From JAEUJZ01 sp964460115 (GTDB taxonomy: Bacteria; Myxococcota_A; Polyangia; Palsa-1104; JAEUJZ01): a DNA stretch of 64,000 bases. Below, one piece after another: positions 9,158 through 17,820 of this stretch. The notes below the pieces were generated by a model. The model saw only the letters and a list, made by a program, of their open reading frames with translations. It was not told the origin of the DNA and searched no databases. Both the position numbers and the translations under genes were made by a program. Position 1 is the first letter of the stretch; the number at the start of each line of letters is the position of its first letter. The stretch is taken from contig CAYWPR010000020.1 of NCBI GenBank assembly GCA_964460115.1, positions 1 through 64,000 on the forward strand, given 5' to 3'.

Positions 9158-10108
9158 ATGTCGAAGATACAACCCGAGCGATTTATTTGGCTAGATGGGA
9201 GACTAGTCCCCTGGAATCAAGCCCAGGTGCACGTTCTGACCCATAGCCTGCATTACGGGCTGGGCGCCTTTGAAGGCATTCGCGCCTATGAGCAGACCAG
9301 TAGCGCCGAGCAGGCCACGCCGGGTGCCGCTGTATTTCGTCTAGGCGAACACATCGATAGGCTGCTTGCCTCCTGCACCATGTGCCTTATCAAAGTGCCG
9401 TATCGCCGCGACGAATTGGTTGAAGCGTGCGTAAACACTTTGCGCGAAAACGGTCTGCGCGGCGCCTATTTGCGCCCCTTGGTCTTTTTGGGAGACGGCT
9501 TCATGGGCCTTGGCGCCACCAGCATGGCCGTTCGAGTCGCGATCTCTGCCTATGTATGGGGCACCTACTTGGGCGAGGAAGGATTAAAGCGCGGCATTCG
9601 CGCCAAAGTGTCCTCTTTTGCGCGCGCCAGCCTGCAGTCCAGCCTGCTCAAGGCCAAGATCTGCGGCCAGTACACAAATTCCGTACTTGCCAAGCGCGAA
9701 GTCGTGCTCGGCGGCTACGATGAAGCCATCATGCTCGACAGCAACGGCTATGTCGCCGAAGCCTCGGGCGAGAACATCTTTGCGGTGGTCCGCGGCCGGC
9801 TTGTCACCCCTCCCCTATCGGCCGCCATTTTAGAAGGCATCACCCGCGATACCGTCCTGGCACTGGCTGCGGATTTGGGCATTCCGGCCGATGAAAAACC
9901 GCTCAGCCGCGATCAGCTTTATTCGGCCGATGAAGTCTTTCTAACTGGCACCGCCGCCGAAATTACACCTGTGCGCGAAATCGACGATCGGCGCATCGGC
10001 ACCGGCGAGCCCGGCCCCATCACGCGCCGCCTGCAAAGCACCTTCTTTGAACTGGTGCGCGGACAACTGCCCCGCTACACCCACTGGCTGACCCCCGTGC
10101 CCGGCTAA
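9158..10108 (+). CDS. ilvE: Branched-chain amino acid aminotransferase
   Basis: 316 residues, full length for class IV PLP aminotransferases. It catalyses the last step of Val, Leu and Ile synthesis, transamination with glutamate, in the cytoplasm. Visible signatures are the N-terminal FIWLDGRLVPWNQAQVHVLT, the HSLHYGLGAFEGIRAYE segment, QYTNSVLAKREVVLGGYDEA (the PLP lysine is in SVLAK), the family signature EASGENIFAV, and ITRDTVLALAADLGI near the C-terminus. It starts 65 bp after the VWA gene and probably has its own promoter. Confidence 0.95.
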   Translation: MSKIQPERFIWLDGRLVPWNQAQVHVLTHSLHYGLGAFEGIRAYEQTSSAEQATPGAAVFRLGEHIDRLLASCTMCLIKVPYRRDELVEACVNTLRENGLRGAYLRPLVFLGDGFMGLGATSMAVRVAISAYVWGTYLGEEGLKRGIRAKVSSFARASLQSSLLKAKICGQYTNSVLAKREVVLGGYDEAIMLDSNGYVAEASGENIFAVVRGRLVTPPLSAAILEGITRDTVLALAADLGIPADEKPLSRDQLYSADEVFLTGTAAEITPVREIDDRRIGTGEPGPITRRLQSTFFELVRGQLPRYTHWLTPVPG

Positions 10109-10110
10109 GA

Positions 10111-10160
10111 TCTTTTCATTCGACTGCGGCGCATCTGCCGTAAAACTTGCTATGAAAAGA
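10111..10160. repeat. 9-bp inverted repeat in the ilvE / B3-B4 gap
   Basis: TCTTTTCAT at 10111-10119 is exactly complementary to ATGAAAAGA at 10152-10160, with 32 bases between. It fills nearly all of the 54-bp gap between ilvE and the next gene and ends just before its ATG at 10163. There is no T-run, so a terminator is not evident. It could be an operator or a leader structure. Confidence 0.35.
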
Positions 10161-10162
10161 GC

Positions 10163-10813
10163 ATGTTGACGCTAGCTTGCCAGCCCTTGCCGTATTTAGA
10201 CGTTCGGGTCTTCACTTCTGTTTTTAAAAGCCCCATCGGCATTCTGCCGACGCCCGAATGGCTTTTGCAAAAGCTACAGCTTTCGGCCTCGGCCCCCCTG
10301 ACTGCCGACGATACAGTGCGGGCTACGGTGCGCGATCTATTGCGCCACGGTGGCTACAAACCGACCGGCCGCGGCAAGCCCGCCTCGGAATATTTGGTTC
10401 GCGCGGTCAGCGAGGGCAGTCTCAGCTCGATAAACGCCGCGGTCGATGCCTGCAATGTCGTTTCTTTGCACAGCGGCCTGCCGATTAGCGTCGTCGATTT
10501 GGACAAGGGACGTGCCCCCTTTGGCATCGCCATTGCCAAGGCCGAGCAAAGCTATGTCTTTAACGCCTCGGGACAAAGCATCGATCTAGAGGGGCTCTTA
10601 TGTCTTTTTGACGCCGACGGGCCCTGCGGCAATGCCGTCAAAGATGCGCAACGCACCAAAACTGACGCGAAGACGCAACGAACTCTTTCCGTAATCTGGA
10701 GCAGCAAAGCCCTTCTCGGCCGCGTCGACAAGGCGCTTAGCTGGTATCGCGAACTGCTGACGCAGCTTGGCGCTACGACCGAAGTGGTTCCCATCGCTTC
10801 GGAAGCAACTTAA
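10163..10813 (+). CDS. Stand-alone B3/B4 tRNA-binding domain protein
   Basis: 216 residues. The centre matches the B3/B4 domain of the phenylalanyl-tRNA synthetase beta chain: GYKPTGRGKPASEYLVRAV, then SSINAAVDACNVVSLHSGLP and ISVVDLDKGRAPFGIAIAKA. Free-standing B3/B4 proteins occur in many bacteria; their role is poorly defined, with editing of mischarged tRNA or another RNA-linked function suggested. The next gene, rtcB, starts 25 bp after the stop and is on the same strand, so the two are probably cotranscribed, which also points to RNA or tRNA biology. The functional link is inferred. Confidence 0.78.
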   Translation: MLTLACQPLPYLDVRVFTSVFKSPIGILPTPEWLLQKLQLSASAPLTADDTVRATVRDLLRHGGYKPTGRGKPASEYLVRAVSEGSLSSINAAVDACNVVSLHSGLPISVVDLDKGRAPFGIAIAKAEQSYVFNASGQSIDLEGLLCLFDADGPCGNAVKDAQRTKTDAKTQRTLSVIWSSKALLGRVDKALSWYRELLTQLGATTEVVPIASEAT

Positions 10814-10838
10814 ACGCTGCTTGGTCGAGCACTTAGAC

Positions 10839-12434
10839 ATGGCCAAATCCAATCGCCTGATCGCGCAGAACGGCTGGAAACAAGCGGCTCGCCTGCATCC
10901 ACACGGCTACTATGAGCTTGCAACGGCCGATACCGCCGAAGTTCCGGTACGGCTGTTTCTGACCGCGGCGCTGCTACATGCCGCTGATGATGCGCTGTAC
11001 AGCCAGATCGTCAACGCCACGCGCTTTCCCGGGGTGAAGCTCGTCGTCATCACGCCAGATGCGCACTTTGGATACGGCGTCCCGGTCGGCTGTGTCATTC
11101 TCACCGATGCAGAACACGGGGCCGTGGCCATGGGACCGGTCGGCTTTGACATCGGCTGCGGCATGATGAGCGCGCGTTCCGACGTTCCTGCCGAGGCCGC
11201 CACCCCCGACAAACGTCGCGCCTTCAACGCCGCAGTCATGGAGCGCGTCGAAATGGGGGCCGGCGGCGCCAGTCGGCGCCTTGGCAACGTGGACAAGCCC
11301 TTGTTCAATGCGCTTATTCGCGGCGGCGCCGAATATTATGTCGAACGCTACGGCGCTTCTTTTGATCGTAGCTGCGCCGAACGTCAGCGCATTCCGGTGG
11401 ACGACGATTGGGACATTCCATTTGGTGGCCGCGGCCGGCCCGAACGCGGCATGGCCCAGATCGGCTCTCTAGGCGGCGGCAACCACTTCATTGAGCTTCA
11501 GCGCTCCGAGCAGTCGGGCACGCTATTTGTTCAAGTGCATACCGGCAGCCGCGGTTTTGGCCACGGGCTGGCCACAAACTATTTTGATCTGGCGCGAGAG
11601 GAACGCCCCGATGAGATCACCGACATAGACCTGGGCTACTTCGTTCCGCAGTCGCGCCATTATCGCAGCTACTTAAACGCCGTGGCTGCCGGCGGCAATT
11701 ACGCCATCCTCAACCGCTTGGTGATTTTTGAAGAGATTGCCGCGGCCTTTAAGAAAGTCTTTCGTCGCGATCTCGAGCTGGTTTACGAAATCAGCCACAA
11801 CTTGGTGCAAAAAGAATGGCATCCCGACTACGGCGAGGTGCTGGTGCACCGCAAAGGCGCCACTCGCGCCTTTCCCGCCTTTCACCCGGGGCTGCGGGGT
11901 ACCCCCTGGGAGGCTACCGGCCATCCGGTGCTAATTCCCGGCAGCAATAAAGATTTTAGTTTCATTCTGCGGCCGCTGGCCGATGCCGCGCGTTCGGGAT
12001 ATTCCGTCAATCACGGCGCTGGCCGCCAGCTTTCACGCAGCGAAGCGGTGCGCCGGCTGGCGCAAAGCCAAATCGACGCTGAGTATCGCCAAGCCGGCAT
12101 TCTGGTCAATCTAGACGGACGAGTTCCCATCGATGAGGCGGCGCCCTGCTACAAATCCTCGCGCGAAGTGGTGCAGGCCGTGGTGAATGCGGGACTGGCG
12201 CGCATCGAGCACGAGCTGTGGCCGCTTTCGTCTTTAAAAGGAACGGAAACCCGCGCCCCAAAGCGCAGCAAAAAGCAGCGCGATCCGCGTGACGTCAAGC
12301 TCAGCCGCCGCCGCGATGACTTGGATGCCAAAGAGCTCGATGCCGAACTAGATGCCGCCGTATCCGAAGCGGACAATGACGACGACAACGCAGACGGGCA
12401 AGGCGGCTTCGAACCGGGCAGCGGCCACTACTGA
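10839..12434 (+). CDS. rtcB: RtcB family RNA ligase
   Basis: 531 residues from the ATG at 10839; a longer reading would overlap the upstream gene. RtcB joins 2',3'-cyclic phosphate or 3'-phosphate and 5'-OH RNA ends using GTP and Mn2+. Active-site motifs are intact: VITPDAHFGYGVPVGCVI, GFDIGCGMMSA (Mn-binding Asp/Cys), SLGGGNHFIEL, VHTGSRGFGHGLA, and the guanylylated histidine in VNHGAGRQLSRSEA. The C-terminal ~60 residues, after the usual family end (IEHELWPLSSLKG), form a strongly charged Lys/Arg then Asp/Glu tail that is probably disordered. The gene follows the B3/B4 gene in an apparent operon and overlaps the convergent membrane protein gene by 7 bp. Confidence 0.93.
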   Translation: MAKSNRLIAQNGWKQAARLHPHGYYELATADTAEVPVRLFLTAALLHAADDALYSQIVNATRFPGVKLVVITPDAHFGYGVPVGCVILTDAEHGAVAMGPVGFDIGCGMMSARSDVPAEAATPDKRRAFNAAVMERVEMGAGGASRRLGNVDKPLFNALIRGGAEYYVERYGASFDRSCAERQRIPVDDDWDIPFGGRGRPERGMAQIGSLGGGNHFIELQRSEQSGTLFVQVHTGSRGFGHGLATNYFDLAREERPDEITDIDLGYFVPQSRHYRSYLNAVAAGGNYAILNRLVIFEEIAAAFKKVFRRDLELVYEISHNLVQKEWHPDYGEVLVHRKGATRAFPAFHPGLRGTPWEATGHPVLIPGSNKDFSFILRPLADAARSGYSVNHGAGRQLSRSEAVRRLAQSQIDAEYRQAGILVNLDGRVPIDEAAPCYKSSREVVQAVVNAGLARIEHELWPLSSLKGTETRAPKRSKKQRDPRDVKLSRRRDDLDAKELDAELDAAVSEADNDDDNADGQGGFEPGSGHY

Positions 12435-14011
12435 AGTTCGCGGTCGATAAAGGCTTGCGGTTCTAAAACTAACGCCGGAACAGTTTGCGCGCCTTCGACG
12501 ACGTGCGGTCCGGAAAATTGTTCGACGATGCGGTAGTGCTGCAAAACTTCCGGCCAATCTCCCCAGGTCGCGGTCACTTTTTCATCGAAAATGATTCGTG
12601 CAAAGCGTTGTTGCACAAATGCCGCAGACAGCCCGCGCACCGGGCCGGCCGGCGTACCGCGCACATCCCAGATGCCCATGCGATGCAAAAAAACGCGCTT
12701 GCCCGCCAAGTGCGCGTAGAAGGGATGAAATGGAATCAAGACGTCGCCCGAAGCGCTGCGCAGTCGCTCGATCAATGCGGCGCCAGCTTGACGATCGGTA
12801 GCAGTAGGAATGTGAGCCGCAGGATGCATCTGGCGCAGCCGCGGCCACAGGCCGAGCGCCAAAAGGGCCCAAACGAGGCCCTGGCGCAGGGCTCGGCCCT
12901 GCCTTTGGGTGGCGGTTTGCGCCCGCGCGGTGGCGCTGCGCCCGAGCAAGCGACCGGCGGCGGTGGCGATGGCCAGGGCCGCAAAAAACAGCCCGGGGAT
13001 AAAGGCATTTATATGCGCCCACTGCGTTCCAAAACCCAGGCAGGCGGTGAAAAATCCGCCCACGGCCAGCCAGATCAGAAAAAACAATCCTGACGCCGGC
13101 GCCGAAGATCGGCCGTAAATCTGCGCCAACAGCGCCCAAGGCAAAAGCAGCCCTCCAAGCCCAATGAGCCGCAGCAGCGTCAGCGGTGTGTCGATCCAAG
13201 CGCGCCGCGCGAAAAAGCCATGACTTTGGTGCAGACCATAGATATAGGTCCAAAACCAGCCGCCGCTGGCGCGATTCTGCGCGTAGCTCAGCGCCGCGAA
13301 CGCCACGGTTCCAACTGCGATAAATGTCAGCACCGGCTTTTGCCGGGTGACAAGCAGCCCAAGGCCGATGCAGACGATAAGCGGCGCCGCGGTTTGCTTG
13401 GCGAAAAACGCCGCGACCAGCAAAAGGGCCGCTAGCGCCATGCGCAAATGACCGTAGCGCGGCGCATTGTGCCCATAAAAAGCCACGGCTGCCCCAGCCA
13501 CGGTCAAAAATAGCTGCAAGGAATCACAGCGCACCAAATCATAAAAGCCTCCAGTGTCGGCAAAAGCCGCCACCGGCAAAGCCATTCCGGTAAGCGCCGC
13601 GACCAAAGAGCCGCCTTCGCGAAAGGCCCAATACACCGCGATGCCCAAGGCTCCCACAAAGGCGCAAAGCGACACCGAGCGGCCCACTAGATAAGAAACG
13701 CCGCCGCACAGCTTGCCAAGTAGCGCCACCAAAAGCGGATAAAGCGGCGTGTATAGATGCGGAATGAAGTCGATGGAGGGCGCTGCATAGATGGGCTTTT
13801 GGTCGAGCACGCGCAGCGCGTGGTGCAACATGCTGCCTTCCATCCACTCGAGGTCGTAGGGATAGGCGATGCGCCGGGCCACCACCCAGGCAAAGCCCAA
13901 GGCCGCCAAAGCGCCAAGCGCCAGCGCCACCACTTGCACGGCCACGGCAATGCCGTAAAAAAATCGGCTGTTGTCACGATTGGCACGATTTCTACGCGCT
14001 TGGCTGGGCAT
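12428..14011 (-). CDS. GT-C type integral membrane glycosyltransferase-like protein
   Basis: About 527 residues from the ATG at 14011 (MPSQARRNRANRDNSRFFYG). A longer in-frame start at 14167 would overlap the upstream clc gene. There are roughly ten hydrophobic helices spread along the protein. After the first helix comes a large loop with acidic residues (YPYDLEWMEGSMLHHALRVL), the position of the catalytic aspartate in GT39/GT-C lipid-linked sugar transferases. The C-terminal ~120 residues form a soluble domain (VRGLSAAFVQQRFARIIFDE). The substrate is unknown. It is the last gene of the leftward glpD-clc series. Confidence 0.65.
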   Translation of the reverse strand: MPSQARRNRANRDNSRFFYGIAVAVQVVALALGALAALGFAWVVARRIAYPYDLEWMEGSMLHHALRVLDQKPIYAAPSIDFIPHLYTPLYPLLVALLGKLCGGVSYLVGRSVSLCAFVGALGIAVYWAFREGGSLVAALTGMALPVAAFADTGGFYDLVRCDSLQLFLTVAGAAVAFYGHNAPRYGHLRMALAALLLVAAFFAKQTAAPLIVCIGLGLLVTRQKPVLTFIAVGTVAFAALSYAQNRASGGWFWTYIYGLHQSHGFFARRAWIDTPLTLLRLIGLGGLLLPWALLAQIYGRSSAPASGLFFLIWLAVGGFFTACLGFGTQWAHINAFIPGLFFAALAIATAAGRLLGRSATARAQTATQRQGRALRQGLVWALLALGLWPRLRQMHPAAHIPTATDRQAGAALIERLRSASGDVLIPFHPFYAHLAGKRVFLHRMGIWDVRGTPAGPVRGLSAAFVQQRFARIIFDEKVTATWGDWPEVLQHYRIVEQFSGPHVVEGAQTVPALVLEPQAFIDRELQ

Positions 14012-14054
14012 GGGCCGCGCAAGCTTGCCCGAACACTCGACGATACGCCAGATA

Positions 14055-15980
14055 TCACTCTGCCGGTTTGCGTTCTTGCGCTTCTTCCGCACGGTTGGCG
14101 GCGCGCAGGTAGGCCTGGGCAATTTGCTTTTCGTTGAGAAATCCAACGATGCGCTGCTCGTTGTCAATCACCGGCAGCTCGTGCAGGCTACTGGCCAGCA
14201 TGAGCTCGGTGGCGGTACGAACATTGTCGGTGCTCGAAAGTGCCGCCAGGGGCTGCATGATGTCGGCGGCCATCAGCCAAGCGGTATCCTGCTGTTCCAC
14301 GGCCAAAAGCCCAAGCGCCTCTGAAGAAACCAGGCCGACCGGTTTTCCGGCATCATCCACCACGGGAAATACTTGCTGCCAGGCATCTTCGCCGATGTGA
14401 TGCAGCATCTCGCTGGCCGGCGTCTGCGGCTTCAGGCTGATGAAGGGACGGCTAGACTCCATCAATTCCTGCACGCGCAGACCTTTTAGTACATCCAAAA
14501 GCAGGGCATCGCGGTGCACCGGCGAATCGCGCTGCGTTGGAGCTTGCGCTTCATAAAGCGCGCGGCGGCGCAGCATGACAAAGGCGATGCCCTGCGCCAG
14601 CATCAGCGGCACCAAAAGGTCGTAATTTCCGGCAAGTTCGCAAACGAGGACGAGCGCGCTTAGCGGAACGTGGGCGATGCCGCCGTAAAACACGCCCATG
14701 CCCACAAGCGCAAAAGCCCCCGGATCAATGCGCGGATCTTGTATCAAAATCTGCGCCGCGCGACCAAAGGCTCCGCCGAAAAGTCCGCCAATGGCCAGCG
14801 AAGGAGCAAAATCACCAGCGCTGCCTCCGGAACCAATGGTCAAAGAGGTCGCGAGCAGCTTGGCCAGGCACAACAGCAACAAAAGTCCGACCCCGCCAAA
14901 GCCTTGCGGCAGCCAGGGTGATCCGGAAATGGCCATCTGCACCGCGCCATAACCGCCGCTTAGGATGCCCAGGCCTTGTCCGGGTTGATGGATACGCAGT
15001 CCGATAAAGCTAATCAGCGGAATGCCGAGTAGGCCCAGAAATAGTCCACCAAATGCCGGCCGCATCCAGGTTGGCACCGGCAGACGAACAAACAGCGCCC
15101 GGGCGGTGCGAAATACCGTAAGAAAAAAGACCGCCAACACGGCGCTGCCCAGGGCCAATAGCGCGTACAGCGGCAGATGCGCCGGCACAAACGGAAAGCG
15201 CGATGCGTGCGCAAACAAAGTGCTTTCGCCAAAAATGGAAATCACGATGGAATACGCGATGACGCTGGCCAATACCGAAGGAATGAGCGCATCGGATTCA
15301 AAACCGTCGCGGTAAAGCACCTCGACAGCGAGCAGCGCCGCCCCAAGCGGCGTGCGAAAGACCGCGGCGATGCCTCCGGCGACTCCGGCGACAAGCAGGA
15401 TGCGGCGTTCGCGCGTACTGACCCGCAAAAGGCGCGCCACCGCCGAGCCCAGCGCTCCGCCAATTAGCATGGTCGGCCCCTCGCGTCCACCGGCGCCGCC
15501 AGAGCCCAAAGTACAGACCGAAGCCAACCATTTGATCCAAATGGTTCGACGGCGAATCACGCCGGCCTGGCGATGAAAGGCATCGATCATCACGTCGGTG
15601 CCGCCGCCGCGGCATTCCGGCGCAAAGCGCGTCAAAAGTCCGCAGCCAAGTCCGCCCGCCACCAAAATTAGGACCAGTATCCAGGGACGAAAAGGATGGG
15701 TCGTGGCGGTCAGCAAAAACGTCTCGCCGTGCGCGCGCAGCGGCATGTAGCCGGCGAGATTCTCTAAAAGCAGGCGCTGTACGTATTCCAGCGCCGCGAA
15801 AAAGGCCGCCCCGATAAGTCCGGTGCTGGCACCGACGAGCGCGGCATGAAAAAGCATGCGTCCGGCAATGCGCAGATCGAGCGGCGCGGTCTCGGAAAAA
15901 ATAATCGGCAAAAGCGAGCGGTTGCGGCCCTGCCAAAAGCGAGCGGCTTTGCTAAAAGTGCGCTGAAACGGACGCGGCAT
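14055..15980 (-). CDS. ClC family chloride channel/transporter with tandem CBS domains
   Basis: 641 residues from the ATG at 15980. The membrane part (about 30-450) shows the ClC core: GSGGAGGREGPTMLIGGALG (with the gating glutamate in GREGP) and GSGGSAGDFAPSLAIGGLFG. At the first selectivity motif, usually GSGIPE, the sequence is CRGGGTDVMIDAFH, as in a known GTD-type bacterial subfamily. Two CBS domains follow at about residues 525-635 (VQELMESSRPFISLKPQT; AADIMQPLAALSST...HELPVIDNEQRIVGFLNE), which usually sense adenine nucleotides. The start is 7 bp after glpD, so the genes are cotranscribed. Ion selectivity and channel versus exchanger mode cannot be told from sequence. Confidence 0.88.
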   Translation of the reverse strand: MPRPFQRTFSKAARFWQGRNRSLLPIIFSETAPLDLRIAGRMLFHAALVGASTGLIGAAFFAALEYVQRLLLENLAGYMPLRAHGETFLLTATTHPFRPWILVLILVAGGLGCGLLTRFAPECRGGGTDVMIDAFHRQAGVIRRRTIWIKWLASVCTLGSGGAGGREGPTMLIGGALGSAVARLLRVSTRERRILLVAGVAGGIAAVFRTPLGAALLAVEVLYRDGFESDALIPSVLASVIAYSIVISIFGESTLFAHASRFPFVPAHLPLYALLALGSAVLAVFFLTVFRTARALFVRLPVPTWMRPAFGGLFLGLLGIPLISFIGLRIHQPGQGLGILSGGYGAVQMAISGSPWLPQGFGGVGLLLLLCLAKLLATSLTIGSGGSAGDFAPSLAIGGLFGGAFGRAAQILIQDPRIDPGAFALVGMGVFYGGIAHVPLSALVLVCELAGNYDLLVPLMLAQGIAFVMLRRRALYEAQAPTQRDSPVHRDALLLDVLKGLRVQELMESSRPFISLKPQTPASEMLHHIGEDAWQQVFPVVDDAGKPVGLVSSEALGLLAVEQQDTAWLMAADIMQPLAALSSTDNVRTATELMLASSLHELPVIDNEQRIVGFLNEKQIAQAYLRAANRAEEAQERKPAE

Positions 15981-15987
15981 GGTGCAG

Positions 15988-17697
15988 TCACGATATAAGA
16001 AAGTCTCGCGAGAGGGCCACGGTGTCGCGATAGCGTTGTAGCTCGGCGGCAGTTCTTTCGGCGGTCCAATCAAGCAGCGCCGCCATTCGCCCGGCGACTT
16101 GCGCGGCACAGCCAAGACCTTGATCGCGCGCCCGCGACAATACAGGCAGCCGGCGCGAAAGCACATCCTCAAGGCGCAATGCTTCTTCTTCGCGCACGGC
16201 CATGTCCACTTCCGCCATCAGATAGGGCAGCTCAGAATCTAGCCGCTGGCCACTTTCGTCGAAAGCTTCGGCATTTTGCAATTGTTGGCCGATCTGCAAG
16301 CCGCGCACTCCATATTGCTGCGCCAGGTGGCGCGCCACCTGATCATCAATTGCTGGATGGCGCAGGGCCAAAAGGGCCATCGTCACGCTGTCTACCGGAG
16401 AAATACCGGCTTCGGCCGGCAAAAGTCCCAGCGCGCCGGGCAAGGCACGCTCGCTTGTCGAGCAGAGCGGTCCGCGCCGCTCGAGCTGTTCAAACACCGA
16501 GTCGACCACTTCGGCGGCCATGCGACGATAGGTGGTCAGCTTGCCGCCAACGATAGTCAAAAGCCCCGGATGTATCAAAATGCGATGCTCGCGAGAAATC
16601 TGCGAAGCGCTAAGCCCATCAGCATTGGGCATGACCAAAGGCCGCAGCCCCGCCCAGGTGGCCAGCACATCGGCAGGCTGTAGCTTCGCTTGAGGAAAAT
16701 AGTGATTGGCGCAAGTCAGCAAGTACTCGACGTCGGCGGCGCTGGTTTTTACGCGGTCGAGATCGCCCTTATAATCGGTATCGGTCGTACCAAGAATCGT
16801 CCGGCTGGCGCTCGGCCGCGCCAAATCCGGCCAGGGAATGGCGAAAAGCACGCGCTTGTCTTGGGGCGCGGTCATCACCACGGCGTGGCGCACTGGCAGG
16901 CGCGCGGCATCCAGCACGAGGTGCGTACCCTTGGTGGGCCGCAAAAGCGGCGTCGATTCTTGGGGCATAAGCGCGAGCAGGCGATCCGACCAAGGGCCGG
17001 TGGCATTGACGGTCACTTTGGCGCGCACCGTCGCCCCGATATTGGGGTCGAGCTCGTCGCGAAGCTCGACCCCCTCGATACCGGCGCCGTTTTTGCTGCG
17101 CGGAACAAAGCCAACCACTTTTGCATACGTCAGAATCTTTGCCCCGAGCATTCGCGCATCCAGGGCATTTTCCAGGGTCAAGCGCGCATCGTCGGTGCTG
17201 CTGTCGAAGTAAGTGACGCCCCCGGTCAAGCTTTCGGAGCGAAGCCCCGGTTCCTGCGCCAAAAGTTCGTTGCTGTGGTACATGCGATGCTGCCCCGGCC
17301 CGGCAAACTTGGCCAGCGAGTCATATAGCAGCAAGCCACAATGCAACATGAATCGTCCGGGATAGCGGCCCCGATACGCAGGCACCAGAAACTTCATCGG
17401 CCGAACCAGATGCGGCGCCAGTTGCAACAGCAGCGTGCGCTCATTGAGCGACTCAAAAACCAGTCCGAAAGCGGCCTGTTGTAGATAGCGCAGTCCGCCA
17501 TGAATGAGCTTGGACGACTTGGAACTCGTGCCTGCCGCGATATCGGTCTTTTCGACAAGCAGCACTTTTAAGCCGCGCAGCGCCGCATCGCGCGCGATGC
17601 CAGCCCCGGTAATGCCGCCACCGATAATAAGCAGATCGTAGGTCTCACGCTCAAGGTCTCGCCAGATAACGCGCCGCGTCAACATTCTTTCATCCAT
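15988..17697 (-). CDS. glpD: FAD-dependent glycerol-3-phosphate dehydrogenase
   Basis: 569 residues, full length. It oxidises sn-glycerol-3-phosphate to dihydroxyacetone phosphate at the membrane and passes electrons to quinone. The N-terminus has the FAD dinucleotide fold DLLIIGGGITGAGIARDAAL and the GlpD signature TDIAAGTSSKSSKLIHGGLR. Further signs are NATGPWSDRLLAL, the substrate-domain segment FAIPWPDLARPSASRTILGT, and GLRPLVMPNADG. The C-terminal all-helical cap (about 420-560) is present. It is the first gene of the leftward glpD-clc-GT series; the gap to the divergent mepA-like gene (17698-17820) should hold its promoter. Confidence 0.95.
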   Translation of the reverse strand: MDERMLTRRVIWRDLERETYDLLIIGGGITGAGIARDAALRGLKVLLVEKTDIAAGTSSKSSKLIHGGLRYLQQAAFGLVFESLNERTLLLQLAPHLVRPMKFLVPAYRGRYPGRFMLHCGLLLYDSLAKFAGPGQHRMYHSNELLAQEPGLRSESLTGGVTYFDSSTDDARLTLENALDARMLGAKILTYAKVVGFVPRSKNGAGIEGVELRDELDPNIGATVRAKVTVNATGPWSDRLLALMPQESTPLLRPTKGTHLVLDAARLPVRHAVVMTAPQDKRVLFAIPWPDLARPSASRTILGTTDTDYKGDLDRVKTSAADVEYLLTCANHYFPQAKLQPADVLATWAGLRPLVMPNADGLSASQISREHRILIHPGLLTIVGGKLTTYRRMAAEVVDSVFEQLERRGPLCSTSERALPGALGLLPAEAGISPVDSVTMALLALRHPAIDDQVARHLAQQYGVRGLQIGQQLQNAEAFDESGQRLDSELPYLMAEVDMAVREEEALRLEDVLSRRLPVLSRARDQGLGCAAQVAGRMAALLDWTAERTAAELQRYRDTVALSRDFLIS

Positions 17698-17820
17698 GTA
17701 ACATATTCTGAACCGGCGAGGCGACTGCGCTGCGACGGCGCTGGCCTAAGTTGCGAATTGAACGAAGATTTTGGGGCGCAGGGTACTGAAATCACAGCCA
17801 AAAAAAGAATTCATGATACG

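Noticed and set aside
14055..15980. Degenerate first selectivity motif of the ClC protein as a novelty
   Set aside because: The GTD-type replacement of GSGIP is, as far as I know, a recurring subfamily, and the other ClC motifs are intact.
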